A DNA stretch of 35,003 bases from Phenylobacterium deserti (GCA_945859865.1 CAMAOY010000010.1:1-35003); one strand, 5' to 3'; shown: positions 1 to 8,943, counted from the first letter of the stretch. The notes: generated by a model from the sequence alone, not told the origin. Numbers and translations are program-made.

Positions 1-87
1 CAGCCGGCGGTGAAGACGCTGTCCAACTCGGACGCGCCGAACCGTTCGCTCTGGCAGGTCAAGTTCGGCCTGAGGTACGCGTTCTAG
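1..87 (+). CDS. C-terminal fragment of an outer-membrane beta-barrel protein, probably a TonB-dependent receptor (5' truncated by window)
   Basis: Frame 1 reads QPAVKTLSNSDAPNRSLWQVKFGLRYAF*; a terminal aromatic (F) beta-strand is typical of outer-membrane barrels. Confidence 0.55.
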   Translation, partial: QPAVKTLSNSDAPNRSLWQVKFGLRYAF

Positions 88-91
88 AATT

Positions 92-155
92 GGCCCCGGC
101 TGCGCCGGGGGCCTGACGGCGACGGGGGCGGTCCGGCGACGGGCCGCCCCTTTTT
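92..155 (+). terminator. Rho-independent terminator, with an additional GC hairpin just before it
   Basis: GGCCCCGGC...GCCGGGGGCC (92-113), then GGGGCGG...CCGCCCC followed by TTTTT (125-155). Confidence 0.75.
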
Positions 156-223
156 CATGCGCCGGCTTGACGCCGGTGCCCGCCTTGCCCATCTGCCCGC
201 GTCCCTTGAGGGAGAACCGCGCC

Positions 224-1222
224 ATGTCCCGTCCCGTCCCCGCCGAATGGGCACCCCACAGGGCCATGTGGCTGGGCTTTCCCAGCCATGAAGACCTTTG
301 GGAGGACAATCTTGGCCCCGCCCAGGACGAGGTGGAGGCCCTGGCCCGCGCCCTGGCCGGCCCGGGCGGAGAGCGCGTGCGCCTGATGACCGGGTCCGAC
401 GCCGGCGAGGCCGAGGCCCGCCGGCGGCTGGACGGCGTGGCCGGCGTCGAGATCGTCCCCGGCCGGTTCGGAGACGTCTGGCTGCGCGATACTGGGCCCA
501 TCTTCCTGGGCCCGGGGGCCTGCGTCGGGTTCCGGTTCAACGGCTGGGGCGGCAAGTACGACCTGCCGCACGACGATGAGGTTGCCGCCCAGGTCGCCGG
601 GGTTGCCGGGGCGACCCTCCTGCAGAGCGAAGCGGTGCTGGAGGGCGGCGCCCTGGACCACGACGGCGAGGGGACAGTGCTGACCACGCGCCAGTGCCTA
701 CTCAACACCAACCGCAACGCCGGCTGGACAGAGGCGGTGGCCGAAGCCGCCCTCGCCCGGGACCTGGGGGCGCAAAAGGTGCTCTGGCTCGGCGACGGGC
801 TCCAGAACGACCACACGGATGGGCATGTCGACAACCTGGCGCGGTTCGCGGCGCCCGGGGTGGTCGTCTGTCCCATGGCCTTCGGGCGCGGGGATCCCAA
901 CGCCGAGGTCTATGACGCCGCAGCCGAGGCCCTGGCCGGGATGACCGACGCCGCCGGCCGCCGCCTTCGGGTGGTCCGGATACCCTCGCCCGGCTGGATC
1001 GAGGCCGGGGGCGTGGGCGGGGTCCCCGCCAGCCACATGAACTTCATCATCGCCAACCAGGCCGTGATCCTGCCAGTGTATGGCGAGGGCCTTGCGGCCA
1101 GCCTGGCCGCCCAGGGCCTTGCGGAAGTCTTCCCGGACCGGAAGATCATTCCCCTGCCGTCCAACGCCCTGCTCACCGGCGGTGGATCCTTCCACTGCAT
1201 TTCCCAGCAGGAGCCGGCCTGA
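224..1222 (+). CDS. aguA: Agmatine deiminase
   Basis: MSRPVPAEWAPHRAMWLGFPSHEDLWEDN..., WLRDTGPIF, NGWGGKYDLPHDDEVA, GGGSFHCISQQEPA are peptidyl-arginine-deiminase/agmatine deiminase hallmarks; ATG at 224 preferred over the longer ORF start at 167. Confidence 0.93.
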   Translation: MSRPVPAEWAPHRAMWLGFPSHEDLWEDNLGPAQDEVEALARALAGPGGERVRLMTGSDAGEAEARRRLDGVAGVEIVPGRFGDVWLRDTGPIFLGPGACVGFRFNGWGGKYDLPHDDEVAAQVAGVAGATLLQSEAVLEGGALDHDGEGTVLTTRQCLLNTNRNAGWTEAVAEAALARDLGAQKVLWLGDGLQNDHTDGHVDNLARFAAPGVVVCPMAFGRGDPNAEVYDAAAEALAGMTDAAGRRLRVVRIPSPGWIEAGGVGGVPASHMNFIIANQAVILPVYGEGLAASLAAQGLAEVFPDRKIIPLPSNALLTGGGSFHCISQQEPA

Positions 1223-2100
1223 TGCCCCGAATGCTCACCGTCGCGGCCCTTCAGAGCGCCTACGGCGCCGACCGGGGCGCCAACATCGCCCGCACGGCCG
1301 ACCTGATCCGGCAGGCCGCCGACCAGGGCGCCCAGGTCATCCTGCCCTCCGAGCTCTTCCAGGGCCCCTATTTCTGCGTCGCCCAGGAGGAGCGCTGGTT
1401 CGCCGAGGCCCACCCCTGGCGCGAGCACCCCTGCGTCATCGCCCTGGCTCCCCTGGCGGCCGAACTGGGCGTGGTCCTACCCATCTCCATCTTCGAGCGC
1501 GAGGGCCCGCACTACTTCAACAGCCTGGTCATGGTCGACGCTGACGGGTCCCTTCTGGGCCTCTACCGCAAGAGCCACATCCCTGACGGTCCCGGCTACA
1601 TGGAGAAGTATTACTTCCGGCCCGGCGACACCGGCTTCCGGGTCTGGGACACCCGCTTCGGCCGCATCGGCGTCGGGATCTGCTGGGACCAGTGGTATCC
1701 GGAGTGCGCCCGGGCCATGGCCCTGATGGGGGCCGAGGTCCTGCTCTATCCCACGGCCATCGGCTCGGAGCCCCATGACGACAGCCTCGACACCGCCGCC
1801 CCCTGGCGCCGGGCCATGCAGGGCCATGCCGTCTCCAACGTGATTCCCGTGGTGGGCGCCAACCGCACCGGCTTCGAGCCCTGGGACGGCTATCCCGGCG
1901 GCGGCCAGAGGTTCTACGGCTCCAGCTTCATCGCCAATCACCGAGGGGACCTGGTGGCGGACATGGCGCGGGATGAGGAGGGCGTCGCCGTGGCCACCTT
2001 CGACCTGGACTTCCTGGCCGGCCACCGGGCGGCCTGGGGCTTCTTCCGGGACCGGCGGACCGACCTCTACGGGGCGCTGACGGCGTCGCGGCCGGCGTGA
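1222..2100 (+). CDS. aguB: N-carbamoylputrescine amidase (nitrilase superfamily)
   Basis: VAALQSAYGADRGANIARTADLIRQAADQGAQVILPSELF, YRKSHIPDGPGYMEKYYFRPGDTGF, GVGICWDQWYPECARAMALMGAEVLLYPTAIGSEP; starts inside the aguA stop (ATGA). Confidence 0.94.
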   Translation: MPRMLTVAALQSAYGADRGANIARTADLIRQAADQGAQVILPSELFQGPYFCVAQEERWFAEAHPWREHPCVIALAPLAAELGVVLPISIFEREGPHYFNSLVMVDADGSLLGLYRKSHIPDGPGYMEKYYFRPGDTGFRVWDTRFGRIGVGICWDQWYPECARAMALMGAEVLLYPTAIGSEPHDDSLDTAAPWRRAMQGHAVSNVIPVVGANRTGFEPWDGYPGGGQRFYGSSFIANHRGDLVADMARDEEGVAVATFDLDFLAGHRAAWGFFRDRRTDLYGALTASRPA

Positions 2101-2627
2101 TTGTCACCGACCGCCTGGTCCTCCGCCGATGGACCGACGCTGACCGTCCGGCCTTTGCGGCGATCAACGGCGACCCGCGGGTCCATGACTGGCTGGGCGG
2201 GCCCATCACGGCCGAGGCGAGCGACGCCATGGTCGACCGGATCAACGCCGGGATCGATGCGCAGGGCTTCGGCCTCTGGGCGGCGGAACAGCGCGCGGAC
2301 GGGCGGCTGGCGGGGATGATCGGACTGTCCAGGGTGGCGGCGGGCGATCTTCCCGTCGGCCCCTGCGTGGAGATCGGCTGGCGGCTGCATCCCGACCTCT
2401 GGGGCCAGGGCCTCGCCAGCGAGGGCGCCCGGGCGGCCCTGGACTGGGGATTCGGCCCAGGAGCCCTTACGGAGATCGTGGCCTTCACAGCGGAGACCAA
2501 CCTGGCCTCGCAGGTGGTCATGCGCCGGATCGGGATGGTCCCCGACCCGGCGCTGGACTTCGACCACCCGCGCCTGGCGCCGGACCACCCCCTGCGCCGG
2601 CACGTGGTCTGGACCGTGAGATCCTAG
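2097..2627 (+). CDS. GNAT-family N-acetyltransferase (RimJ/RimL-like)
   Basis: IVTDRLVLRRWTDADRPAFAAINGDPRV...GLASEGARAALDWGF...NLASQVVMRRIGM; GTG start overlaps the aguB stop. Confidence 0.88.
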   Translation: MIVTDRLVLRRWTDADRPAFAAINGDPRVHDWLGGPITAEASDAMVDRINAGIDAQGFGLWAAEQRADGRLAGMIGLSRVAAGDLPVGPCVEIGWRLHPDLWGQGLASEGARAALDWGFGPGALTEIVAFTAETNLASQVVMRRIGMVPDPALDFDHPRLAPDHPLRRHVVWTVRS

Positions 2628-3505
2628 CGCAGGACCGTCAGGCCGTTGCGGATGACGGTGACGTTGCGGGCCTTCACTCGGGCCTCGAACGAGATGTTTT
2701 TCCCGTCCTTCCAGATGTCGACCGTGATCACGTCGCCCGGGAAGACCGGCGAGGAAAACCGGGCCTGGTGCGAATAGATCGGGTCCGGGTCAAACCCGGT
2801 CACCGCCTGGAGCACCGCCCGGCAGGTGATGCCGTAGGTGCACAGGCCGTGCAGGATCGGCCGGTCGAAACCAGCCCTCTTGGCCACGCCGGGGTCGGAA
2901 TGGAGCGGGTTGCGGTCGCCGTTCAGGCGGTAGATCAGGGCCTGGTCCTCGCGGGTGGAGAAGTCGACCGAGATGTCCGGCGCCCGGCTCGGCACCGCGT
3001 GGGGCGCAGGAGCGCCTTCAGAGGGGCCGCCAAAGCCGCCATCGCCCCGGGCAAAGGTCGATCCGGTCAGGGTGGCGACCTTCTCGCCCTTCTCGTCGGT
3101 CCAGACCGTCTCATTGAGGATCACCGCGCCCTTACCCTCGCCCTTGTCGTAGGCACCGACGGTGCGGCCTTCGGCAGTGAAGGTCCCGCTGGTCGACAGG
3201 GGCTTGTGGAGCTCGACCTTCTGCTCGCCGTGGACGACCATCAGGAAGTTGATCTGGCTGGGCCGGTGGCCGGCGGGCATTTCCGGGGCCGGACCCGATT
3301 CCCCGCGCAGGGCGGCCGCCAGGACGGTTGCCGCGGTCGGTACGACCTTCAGTCCGTTTTCGTAGACGAAGGCCAGCTCGGTCTCGTCCATGGGGTCCTG
3401 ACCCAGGCCGATGCCGAGGGCGTAGAGCATCACGTCCTTGTCGCCATAGGAAAATGTCCTTGGGGCGGTACGCTGCTGAAGGATGTCCGGATAAAAGATC
3501 GCCAT
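2624..3505 (-). CDS. MaoC-family dehydratase (hotdog fold, 2-enoyl-CoA hydratase type)
   Basis: From MAIFYPDILQQRTAPRTFSYGDKDVMLYALGIGLGQDPMDE through YRLNGDRNPLHSDPGVAKRAGFDRPILHGLCTYG; the ORF extension to 4417 is antisense to SapC and rejected. Confidence 0.9.
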   Translation of the reverse strand: MAIFYPDILQQRTAPRTFSYGDKDVMLYALGIGLGQDPMDETELAFVYENGLKVVPTAATVLAAALRGESGPAPEMPAGHRPSQINFLMVVHGEQKVELHKPLSTSGTFTAEGRTVGAYDKGEGKGAVILNETVWTDEKGEKVATLTGSTFARGDGGFGGPSEGAPAPHAVPSRAPDISVDFSTREDQALIYRLNGDRNPLHSDPGVAKRAGFDRPILHGLCTYGITCRAVLQAVTGFDPDPIYSHQARFSSPVFPGDVITVDIWKDGKNISFEARVKARNVTVIRNGLTVLR

Positions 3506-3700
3506 GAAATCGTTTCCTCTCCCTAGGCGGGTGCGCCGCCGGTTCTTATGGCACGATTGAAGCGGCTGAGGCCCGCCGGCGCAAGCTGCAGAGGTGCCGA
3601 TTTGCCGCCAATCCAGCAATCGGTTAGAAGCGGCGACCTTCGCAGCAGAGGCCCTGCCCCTGCTGCGTCCTGAACGCGACCTCCAGACTGCAGGCATCCC

Positions 3701-4510
3701 ATGGCGACCCCCACATCGATCTCCCGCGGCGGCCAGATTTCCGGCACCGTCCTCTTCTACAACAAGCCGGAGCCGCTCTCCCCCGAGCTGCACAAGGGCC
3801 TGGGCGTCAAGCGCCTGGATGGCCCCTTCAGCTTCGCGCGAGCCGGCCACGCCGTGCCGTTGACAGTGACCGAGTTCAGCATCGCTTGCCTGACCTATCC
3901 GATCATCTTCGTGGGCGAGGAAAAGACGCCCCTGGCGGTGATGGGCCTGAATGCCGACCAGAACATGTTCCTGCGGGAGGATGGCCTGTTCGACCCCGGG
4001 ATCTATGTTCCGGCCTATATCCGCCGCTATCCCTTCGTCTTCGCCAATGACGATGCCGCCCAGCAGTCGATCCTGTGCATCGACCGTTCCGCGGAGTTCA
4101 TCGTCGAGGGCGGCGACCTGCCCTTCTTCAATCCGGATGGCAAGCCCAGCGAGTACACCCAGAACTGCATCGAGTTCTGCAACAACTACGAGATCGAGCG
4201 GCAGAAGACGATGAGCTTCATCCAGCTCCTCAAGGAACTCGACATCTTCGAAGTTAAAACGGCGACGCACACGCCGATCAACGAAGACGGCACGGCGGGC
4301 GAACCTCAGCAGATCGCCGAGTACTTCGGCATCTCCGAGGCCAAGCTCAATGCCCTGCCGCACAACAAGCTGGCCGAGCTTCGCGACAACGGCGCCCTGC
4401 AGCAGATCTACGCCCACCTGATCAGCCTGTTTGGCTGGGACCGGTTGGTGGCCCTGCAGATCTTCAAGATGTCCGAGGCCCAGGTCCTGGCCGCCGGACA
4501 GGCCGTCTAG
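3701..4510 (+). CDS. SapC family protein
   Basis: LGVKRLDGPFSFARAGHAVPLTVTEFSIACLTYPIIFVG...ALMGLNADQNMFL-type N-terminus and YIRRYPFVFAND motif of the SapC family. Confidence 0.88.
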   Translation: MATPTSISRGGQISGTVLFYNKPEPLSPELHKGLGVKRLDGPFSFARAGHAVPLTVTEFSIACLTYPIIFVGEEKTPLAVMGLNADQNMFLREDGLFDPGIYVPAYIRRYPFVFANDDAAQQSILCIDRSAEFIVEGGDLPFFNPDGKPSEYTQNCIEFCNNYEIERQKTMSFIQLLKELDIFEVKTATHTPINEDGTAGEPQQIAEYFGISEAKLNALPHNKLAELRDNGALQQIYAHLISLFGWDRLVALQIFKMSEAQVLAAGQAV

Positions 4511-4560
4511 ATCCTGTTCCGATAAGTGGGAACCGGTTATCGGATCGAAACAGGATCTAA
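4508..4560. repeat. Extragenic palindromic element A
   Basis: Arms TAGATCCTGTT (4508-4518)/AACAGGATCTA (4549-4559) and CCGATAA (4519-4525)/TTATCGG (4537-4543), apical GTGGGAACCGG. Confidence 0.8.
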
Positions 4561-4573
4561 CTTTATGGGCTTG

Positions 4574-4620
4574 GAGCCTGTTATGCCCCTTCAGGCGGTC
4601 CGTCTGAAGGGAACAGGCTC
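4574..4620. repeat. Extragenic palindromic element B
   Basis: Arms GAGCCTGTT (4574-4582)/AACAGGCTC (4612-4620) and CCCTTCAG (4587-4594)/CTGAAGGG (4604-4611). Confidence 0.8.
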
Positions 4621-5012
4621 TACCGCGCGAAGACGGAGCGGGTCAGGCAGGAGAAGACCAGCCGGCCCGCCTCGTCCAGCAGGTCATGCTGGGCGATGAT
4701 TATGCCCTTGCCCTCGCCCACCGGGTCCTTGCCCATGATGGTCATGCGCCCGCGCAGCATCTCCCCTGCTGGTGGGTTGCGCACCCACCGCAGGGCGTCC
4801 ACCCCCAATCGCTTGGTCTGAGGCCAGCCGATCGTGGCGACCGCGTCGAGCCGGCTCCAGATGGCGTAGACCATGGCGTCCGGGGCGCCTCGCTCCGCGG
4901 GCCACTCCGGGGCGAAGGCTTCGATGAACCCTTCCAGCGCCCGGGTGTCGACGCGGACGTCGCCCAGGGCCACCACCCGCCCGATCTCGATCTCGTCAAA
5001 CCTGCCCGGCAT
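4620..5012 (-). CDS. MaoC-like / hotdog-fold dehydratase-type protein
   Basis: MPGRFDEIEIGRVVALGDVRVDTRALEGFIEAFAPEWPAE...LRWVRNPPAGEMLRGRMTIMGKD; alternative start at 5054. Confidence 0.7.
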   Translation of the reverse strand: MPGRFDEIEIGRVVALGDVRVDTRALEGFIEAFAPEWPAERGAPDAMVYAIWSRLDAVATIGWPQTKRLGVDALRWVRNPPAGEMLRGRMTIMGKDPVGEGKGIIIAQHDLLDEAGRLVFSCLTRSVFAR

Positions 5013-5168
5013 GCACGGCTCTCCCTCATCGCGGTTGCCACTGACCGGGATCATGGCCGCAGGACGGACTGAAATCGACCCCCTGCGTCCGAAGCCCGCC
5101 GATTGCCATAATGGGGTGTGGACCCATATTAGACGCGGCCCTGGTCTGCGCCGCCCTCGGGGAAGCCT

Positions 5169-7292
5169 ATGTTCAACAGATTGCTCGCCGGCCTGGTCGC
5201 CCTGGTCGCCCTGTCGGTCCTGCTCCCGTCACCAAGCCTCGCGGCCCCGGTCCGGTCAGGGCACATCGAGTCGGAACTGGTTTCCGCCTCCCGCGGGGTG
5301 TCGCCGGGCGGTGAGGTCCGCCTGGCTCTCCGCCAGAAGATCGACAAGGACTGGCATACCTACTGGCGCAACTCCGGGGATTCCGGCGCGCCGACGGAGC
5401 TGGCCTGGACGCTTCCGCCGGGCGGGTCCGTAGGCGAGCTCGTCTGGGCGCCGCCGGCCCGGACCCTCGTCGGCCCGCTGATGAACTACGGCTATTCCGG
5501 CGAGGTCCTCCTGCCGGTAACGGTCCGGGTGCCGGCCAGCGCCCGCCCCGGCGGCCAGGTCACGCTTTCCGCCAAGGCCGCCTTCCTCGTCTGCTCGGAC
5601 GTCTGCATCCCCGAGGACGCAGATCTTTCCATCACCCTCGATGTGGTCTCCGGCCCGGCCCCTGCCGATCCTGTCTGGGCCCCGAGGATCGAGGCCGCCC
5701 TCGCCGCCGCGCCCCGGCCCGGTCAGGTCCAGGCCGTCCTCGCAACCGGACCCTCGGGCCTACGACTGGCCGCCACGGGCGCGCCGATTGCCGGGGGCAC
5801 CGCCCGGGCGGTCTATTTCTTCCCCTATGTCGGGGGTGTCATCGACCATGCGGCCCCCCAGGCCCTCGACCGCGGACCGGAGGGGGTGACCCTCACCCTG
5901 AAGCCGACGCCGGGCGCTGCTGCCCCCACCAGCCTCTCCGGCGTCCTTGAGGTCGATGGCAAGGTCTACGAGGTCGACGCCCGGCCAGGTCCCATCCCCG
6001 CAGGAGCCTTGGGCCTTGGCCCGCCCCCCGCCGCTGCCAAGGCGGCCGGCGGCGGCGGCGGCCTCCTGGGTGCCATCGTCTTCGCCTTCCTGGGCGGTCT
6101 CATCCTCAACCTCATGCCCTGCGTCTTCCCGATCCTGGCCATGAAGGCCGCCTCCCTGGCCGGGCATGGCCATGACCGGCGCGCATCACGGTTCCAGGGC
6201 CTGGCCTTCCTCGCCGGGGTGATGGCGACCTTCCTCGGACTTGCGGCCCTCCTCCTGGTCGTACGGGCCGGCGGGGCCGCCGTGGGCTGGGGCTTCCAGC
6301 TGCAATCGCCGCCCGTGGTCTCTGCCCTCGCCCTGCTGATGCTGGCGGTGGGCCTCAACATGTCGGGCCTGTTCGAGATCGGGTCCTCCCTGCAGGGGAT
6401 TGGCGCCGGCGCGGCCGCCCGGGGTGGCGGACTGGGGGCCTTCCTGACCGGTGCCCTCGCCGTTGTCGTCGCTGCGCCCTGCACGGCGCCCTTCATGGCA
6501 CCGGCCCTGGGTTGGGCCATGACCCAGCCGCCCGCCGCCTCGCTTGCGGTCTTCGCCGGCCTGGGCCTGGGCTTTGCAGCGCCCTTCACCCTTGCCGCCC
6601 TGTCGCCGGGGCTGTTGTCGCGCCTTCCCCGACCGGGTCCCTGGATGGAGACCTTCCGGCGGGTCCTCGCCTTCCCGATGTACGGCGCGGCCGGATGGCT
6701 GGCTTGGGTTCTCGCCGTCCAGGCGGGCTCGGACCTTTTGGCGCGTCTGCTGGCGGCGGCCGTCGCCCTGGCCTTCGCCTGCTGGCTCGCAGGTCTCGCC
6801 CAGGCCCGCTCTGCCCAGGGCCGGCCCGCGCGCCTCCAGGGGCTCGCCGCCCTGCTTATCGCCGTCCTCGCGGTCGCCGGTGCGGTCTGGCCCGGCGCCG
6901 CCGAGCCCTCGTCTCCGACCGGGTCTGGCGAGTCCGGAGGTCTGGCCTACGAAGCCTATTCGCCCGGGCGTCTCGCAGCCCTGCGGGCCGAAGGCAAGGC
7001 CGTCTTCGTCAACTACACCGCCGCCTGGTGCGTCACATGCCAGGTGAACGAGCGGGTCGCCTTTGCCACGCAGACGGCCGCGGACGCCTTCAAGTCCAGC
7101 GGTACGGTCTATCTCAAGGCGGACTGGACCCGCCGCGACAGCGTCATCGCAGAGGACCTGGCCCGGTTCGGCCGGGCGGGGGTTCCGCTCTATCTGGTCT
7201 ATCCCGCCGGGAGTGGCGATCCGAAGATCCTGCCCCAGATCCTGACCCCGGACATCGTCGCCCGGGCCGTGAAGGAAGCCGCCAGGGGGTGA
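5169..7292 (+). CDS. dsbD: DsbD-family protein-disulfide reductase with C-terminal thioredoxin-like domain
   Basis: Signal peptide, DWHTYWRNSGDSGAPTELAWTLPPG, CSDVCIPEDA, FLGGLILNLMPCVFPILAMKAASL, APCTAPFMAPALGWAM, NYTAAWCVTCQVNE. Confidence 0.9.
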   Translation: MFNRLLAGLVALVALSVLLPSPSLAAPVRSGHIESELVSASRGVSPGGEVRLALRQKIDKDWHTYWRNSGDSGAPTELAWTLPPGGSVGELVWAPPARTLVGPLMNYGYSGEVLLPVTVRVPASARPGGQVTLSAKAAFLVCSDVCIPEDADLSITLDVVSGPAPADPVWAPRIEAALAAAPRPGQVQAVLATGPSGLRLAATGAPIAGGTARAVYFFPYVGGVIDHAAPQALDRGPEGVTLTLKPTPGAAAPTSLSGVLEVDGKVYEVDARPGPIPAGALGLGPPPAAAKAAGGGGGLLGAIVFAFLGGLILNLMPCVFPILAMKAASLAGHGHDRRASRFQGLAFLAGVMATFLGLAALLLVVRAGGAAVGWGFQLQSPPVVSALALLMLAVGLNMSGLFEIGSSLQGIGAGAAARGGGLGAFLTGALAVVVAAPCTAPFMAPALGWAMTQPPAASLAVFAGLGLGFAAPFTLAALSPGLLSRLPRPGPWMETFRRVLAFPMYGAAGWLAWVLAVQAGSDLLARLLAAAVALAFACWLAGLAQARSAQGRPARLQGLAALLIAVLAVAGAVWPGAAEPSSPTGSGESGGLAYEAYSPGRLAALRAEGKAVFVNYTAAWCVTCQVNERVAFATQTAADAFKSSGTVYLKADWTRRDSVIAEDLARFGRAGVPLYLVYPAGSGDPKILPQILTPDIVARAVKEAARG

Positions 7293-7297
7293 GCACC

Positions 7298-8854
7298 ATG
7301 TCCGATCCCTGGGAGGTGTTCGCCAGATCGGCGGCGGCGGACCCGCCTCTGCGTCGGCTCTTCGATATCGAGCCCGACAGGGTCCGTAGCCTGACCTTCG
7401 AGGCCTGCGGCCTTGCCCTCGACCTTTCCAAGCAGCCCTGGTCGCAGGCCAGCTTTGCCCGCGCCCTGGACCTGGTCGCCGCCGCCGATCTTCCAGCCGC
7501 CCGCCAGGCCCTGTTTGCTGGCGAGCCGGTGAACGCCTCGGAAGGCCGGGCCGTGCTGCACATGGCCCTGCGCGCGCCGGAGGCCGGGCCCTGGACCGCC
7601 CTTGGCCAGGATGTCACCGAAGAGGTCCGCTCTGCCCGGGACCGCATCCTCGCCTTCGCCGGGGAGGTCCGGCGGAAGGGCGAGATCGACGCCGTCCTGC
7701 ACATCGGCATCGGTGGCTCGGACCTTGGGCCGCGTCTCGTCTGGGAGGCCCTGGCCCCGGTCGTCCCCGGGATCGACCTGCGCTTCGCCGCCAATGTCGA
7801 TCCGTCCGAGATCACCGCTGCCCTCGCCGGCCTGGATCCGGCCCGGACCCTGGTGGTGGTCGCCTCCAAGACCTTCACCACCCAGGAGACCCTGTTCAAC
7901 GCCCGCGCCGCCCGCGCCTGGCTGGAGACGGCGCCGGAGGCCGGGGCCCGCCTGGTCGCCGTCACCGCCGCGCCAGAGGCCGCTGCCGCCTTTGGCGTCG
8001 CCCCGGAGCGTATCTTCCCCTTCGCGGACTGGGTTGGGGGACGCTTCTCCCTGTGGTCGGCGGTGGGCCTGTCCTGCGCCATCGCCCTGGGACCTGAGCC
8101 CTTTTCGGGCCTGCTGGGGGGTGCTGCGGCCATGGATGCCCACTTCCGCCAGGCCCCGTCCGGTGAGAGCCTGCCCGTGGTCCTGGCCCTGGCCCACGTC
8201 TTCAACCGGGACATCCTCGGTCGCCCGGCCCGCGCGGTGGTTCCCTATGCCCGGCGCCTCAGGCTCCTGCCGGCCTTCCTTCAGCAGCTGGAGATGGAGT
8301 CCAACGGCAAGTGCGTGGGCCGCGATGGGCGCCCCGTCGCCCGGCCGACCGCCGGCGTGGTGTTCGGCGAGCCGGGCACCAACGGCCAGCACGCCTTCTT
8401 CCAGGCCCTGCACCAGGGGACCGACGTCATCCCCCTCGACATCCTCGCCGTCCGCCAGCCGGTGGAGGGGGACCCGGCCGCCCACCGCGCCCTCCTGGCC
8501 AACGCCGTGGCCCAGGCCGAGGCCCTGATGGCCGGACGGACGGAGGCCGAGGCCCTGCAGGCCGCTGGCGGCGATCCCGTCCTCGCCGCCCAGAAGGCCT
8601 TTCCCGGCGACCGGCCCTCAGGCTTCCTTTTGATGGAAGGGCTGGACCCGCCGACCCTCGGTGCCCTCCTGGCCCTGTTTGAGCACAAGGTCTTTGTCGA
8701 GGGTCTCCTGTGGGGGCTAAACAGCTTCGACCAGTGGGGCGTGGAGCTGGGCAAGGTGCTGGCGGCGCGTATCCTTCCCGAGCTGGAGGGCGGCCCGGCC
8801 GGAACACACGATCCCTCTACCGAGGCCCTGATCGCCCGCCTGCGCGGGGCCTGA
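7298..8854 (+). CDS. pgi: Glucose-6-phosphate isomerase
   Basis: IGIGGSDLGPRLVWEAL, VVASKTFTTQETLFNA, DWVGGRFSLWSAVGL, QQLEMESNGKCVGRDG, GEPGTNGQHAFFQALHQGTDVIPLD, SFDQWGVELGK. Confidence 0.97.
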   Translation: MSDPWEVFARSAAADPPLRRLFDIEPDRVRSLTFEACGLALDLSKQPWSQASFARALDLVAAADLPAARQALFAGEPVNASEGRAVLHMALRAPEAGPWTALGQDVTEEVRSARDRILAFAGEVRRKGEIDAVLHIGIGGSDLGPRLVWEALAPVVPGIDLRFAANVDPSEITAALAGLDPARTLVVVASKTFTTQETLFNARAARAWLETAPEAGARLVAVTAAPEAAAAFGVAPERIFPFADWVGGRFSLWSAVGLSCAIALGPEPFSGLLGGAAAMDAHFRQAPSGESLPVVLALAHVFNRDILGRPARAVVPYARRLRLLPAFLQQLEMESNGKCVGRDGRPVARPTAGVVFGEPGTNGQHAFFQALHQGTDVIPLDILAVRQPVEGDPAAHRALLANAVAQAEALMAGRTEAEALQAAGGDPVLAAQKAFPGDRPSGFLLMEGLDPPTLGALLALFEHKVFVEGLLWGLNSFDQWGVELGKVLAARILPELEGGPAGTHDPSTEALIARLRGA

Positions 8855-8867
8855 TCCCCGGGACGGC

Positions 8868-8895
8868 TTTACGCTTCCCGTCCCTCCGCTAGAGT
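8868..8895 (+). promoter_or_regulatory. Candidate Caulobacter-type sigma-73 promoter for the acyl-CoA synthetase gene
   Basis: TTTACGC-N13-GCTAGAGT compared with the published consensus TTGACGS-N10-14-GCTANAWC; located 48 nt before the ATG at 8944. Confidence 0.35.
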
Positions 8896-8943
8896 GCGCG
8901 CAAGCGGGCCCCCAGCGCCCCCGACGGAGGAGACCCGGGCAAG

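Noticed and set aside
3506-4417. N-terminal extension of the MaoC ORF on the minus strand
   Set aside because: Antisense to SapC; the MaoC family start is MAIFYPDILQQ at 3505.
6512-7297. N-terminal extension of the pgi ORF upstream of 7298
   Set aside because: Overlaps dsbD in another frame; Pgi homology begins at MSDPWEVFARSAAADPPLRRLF.
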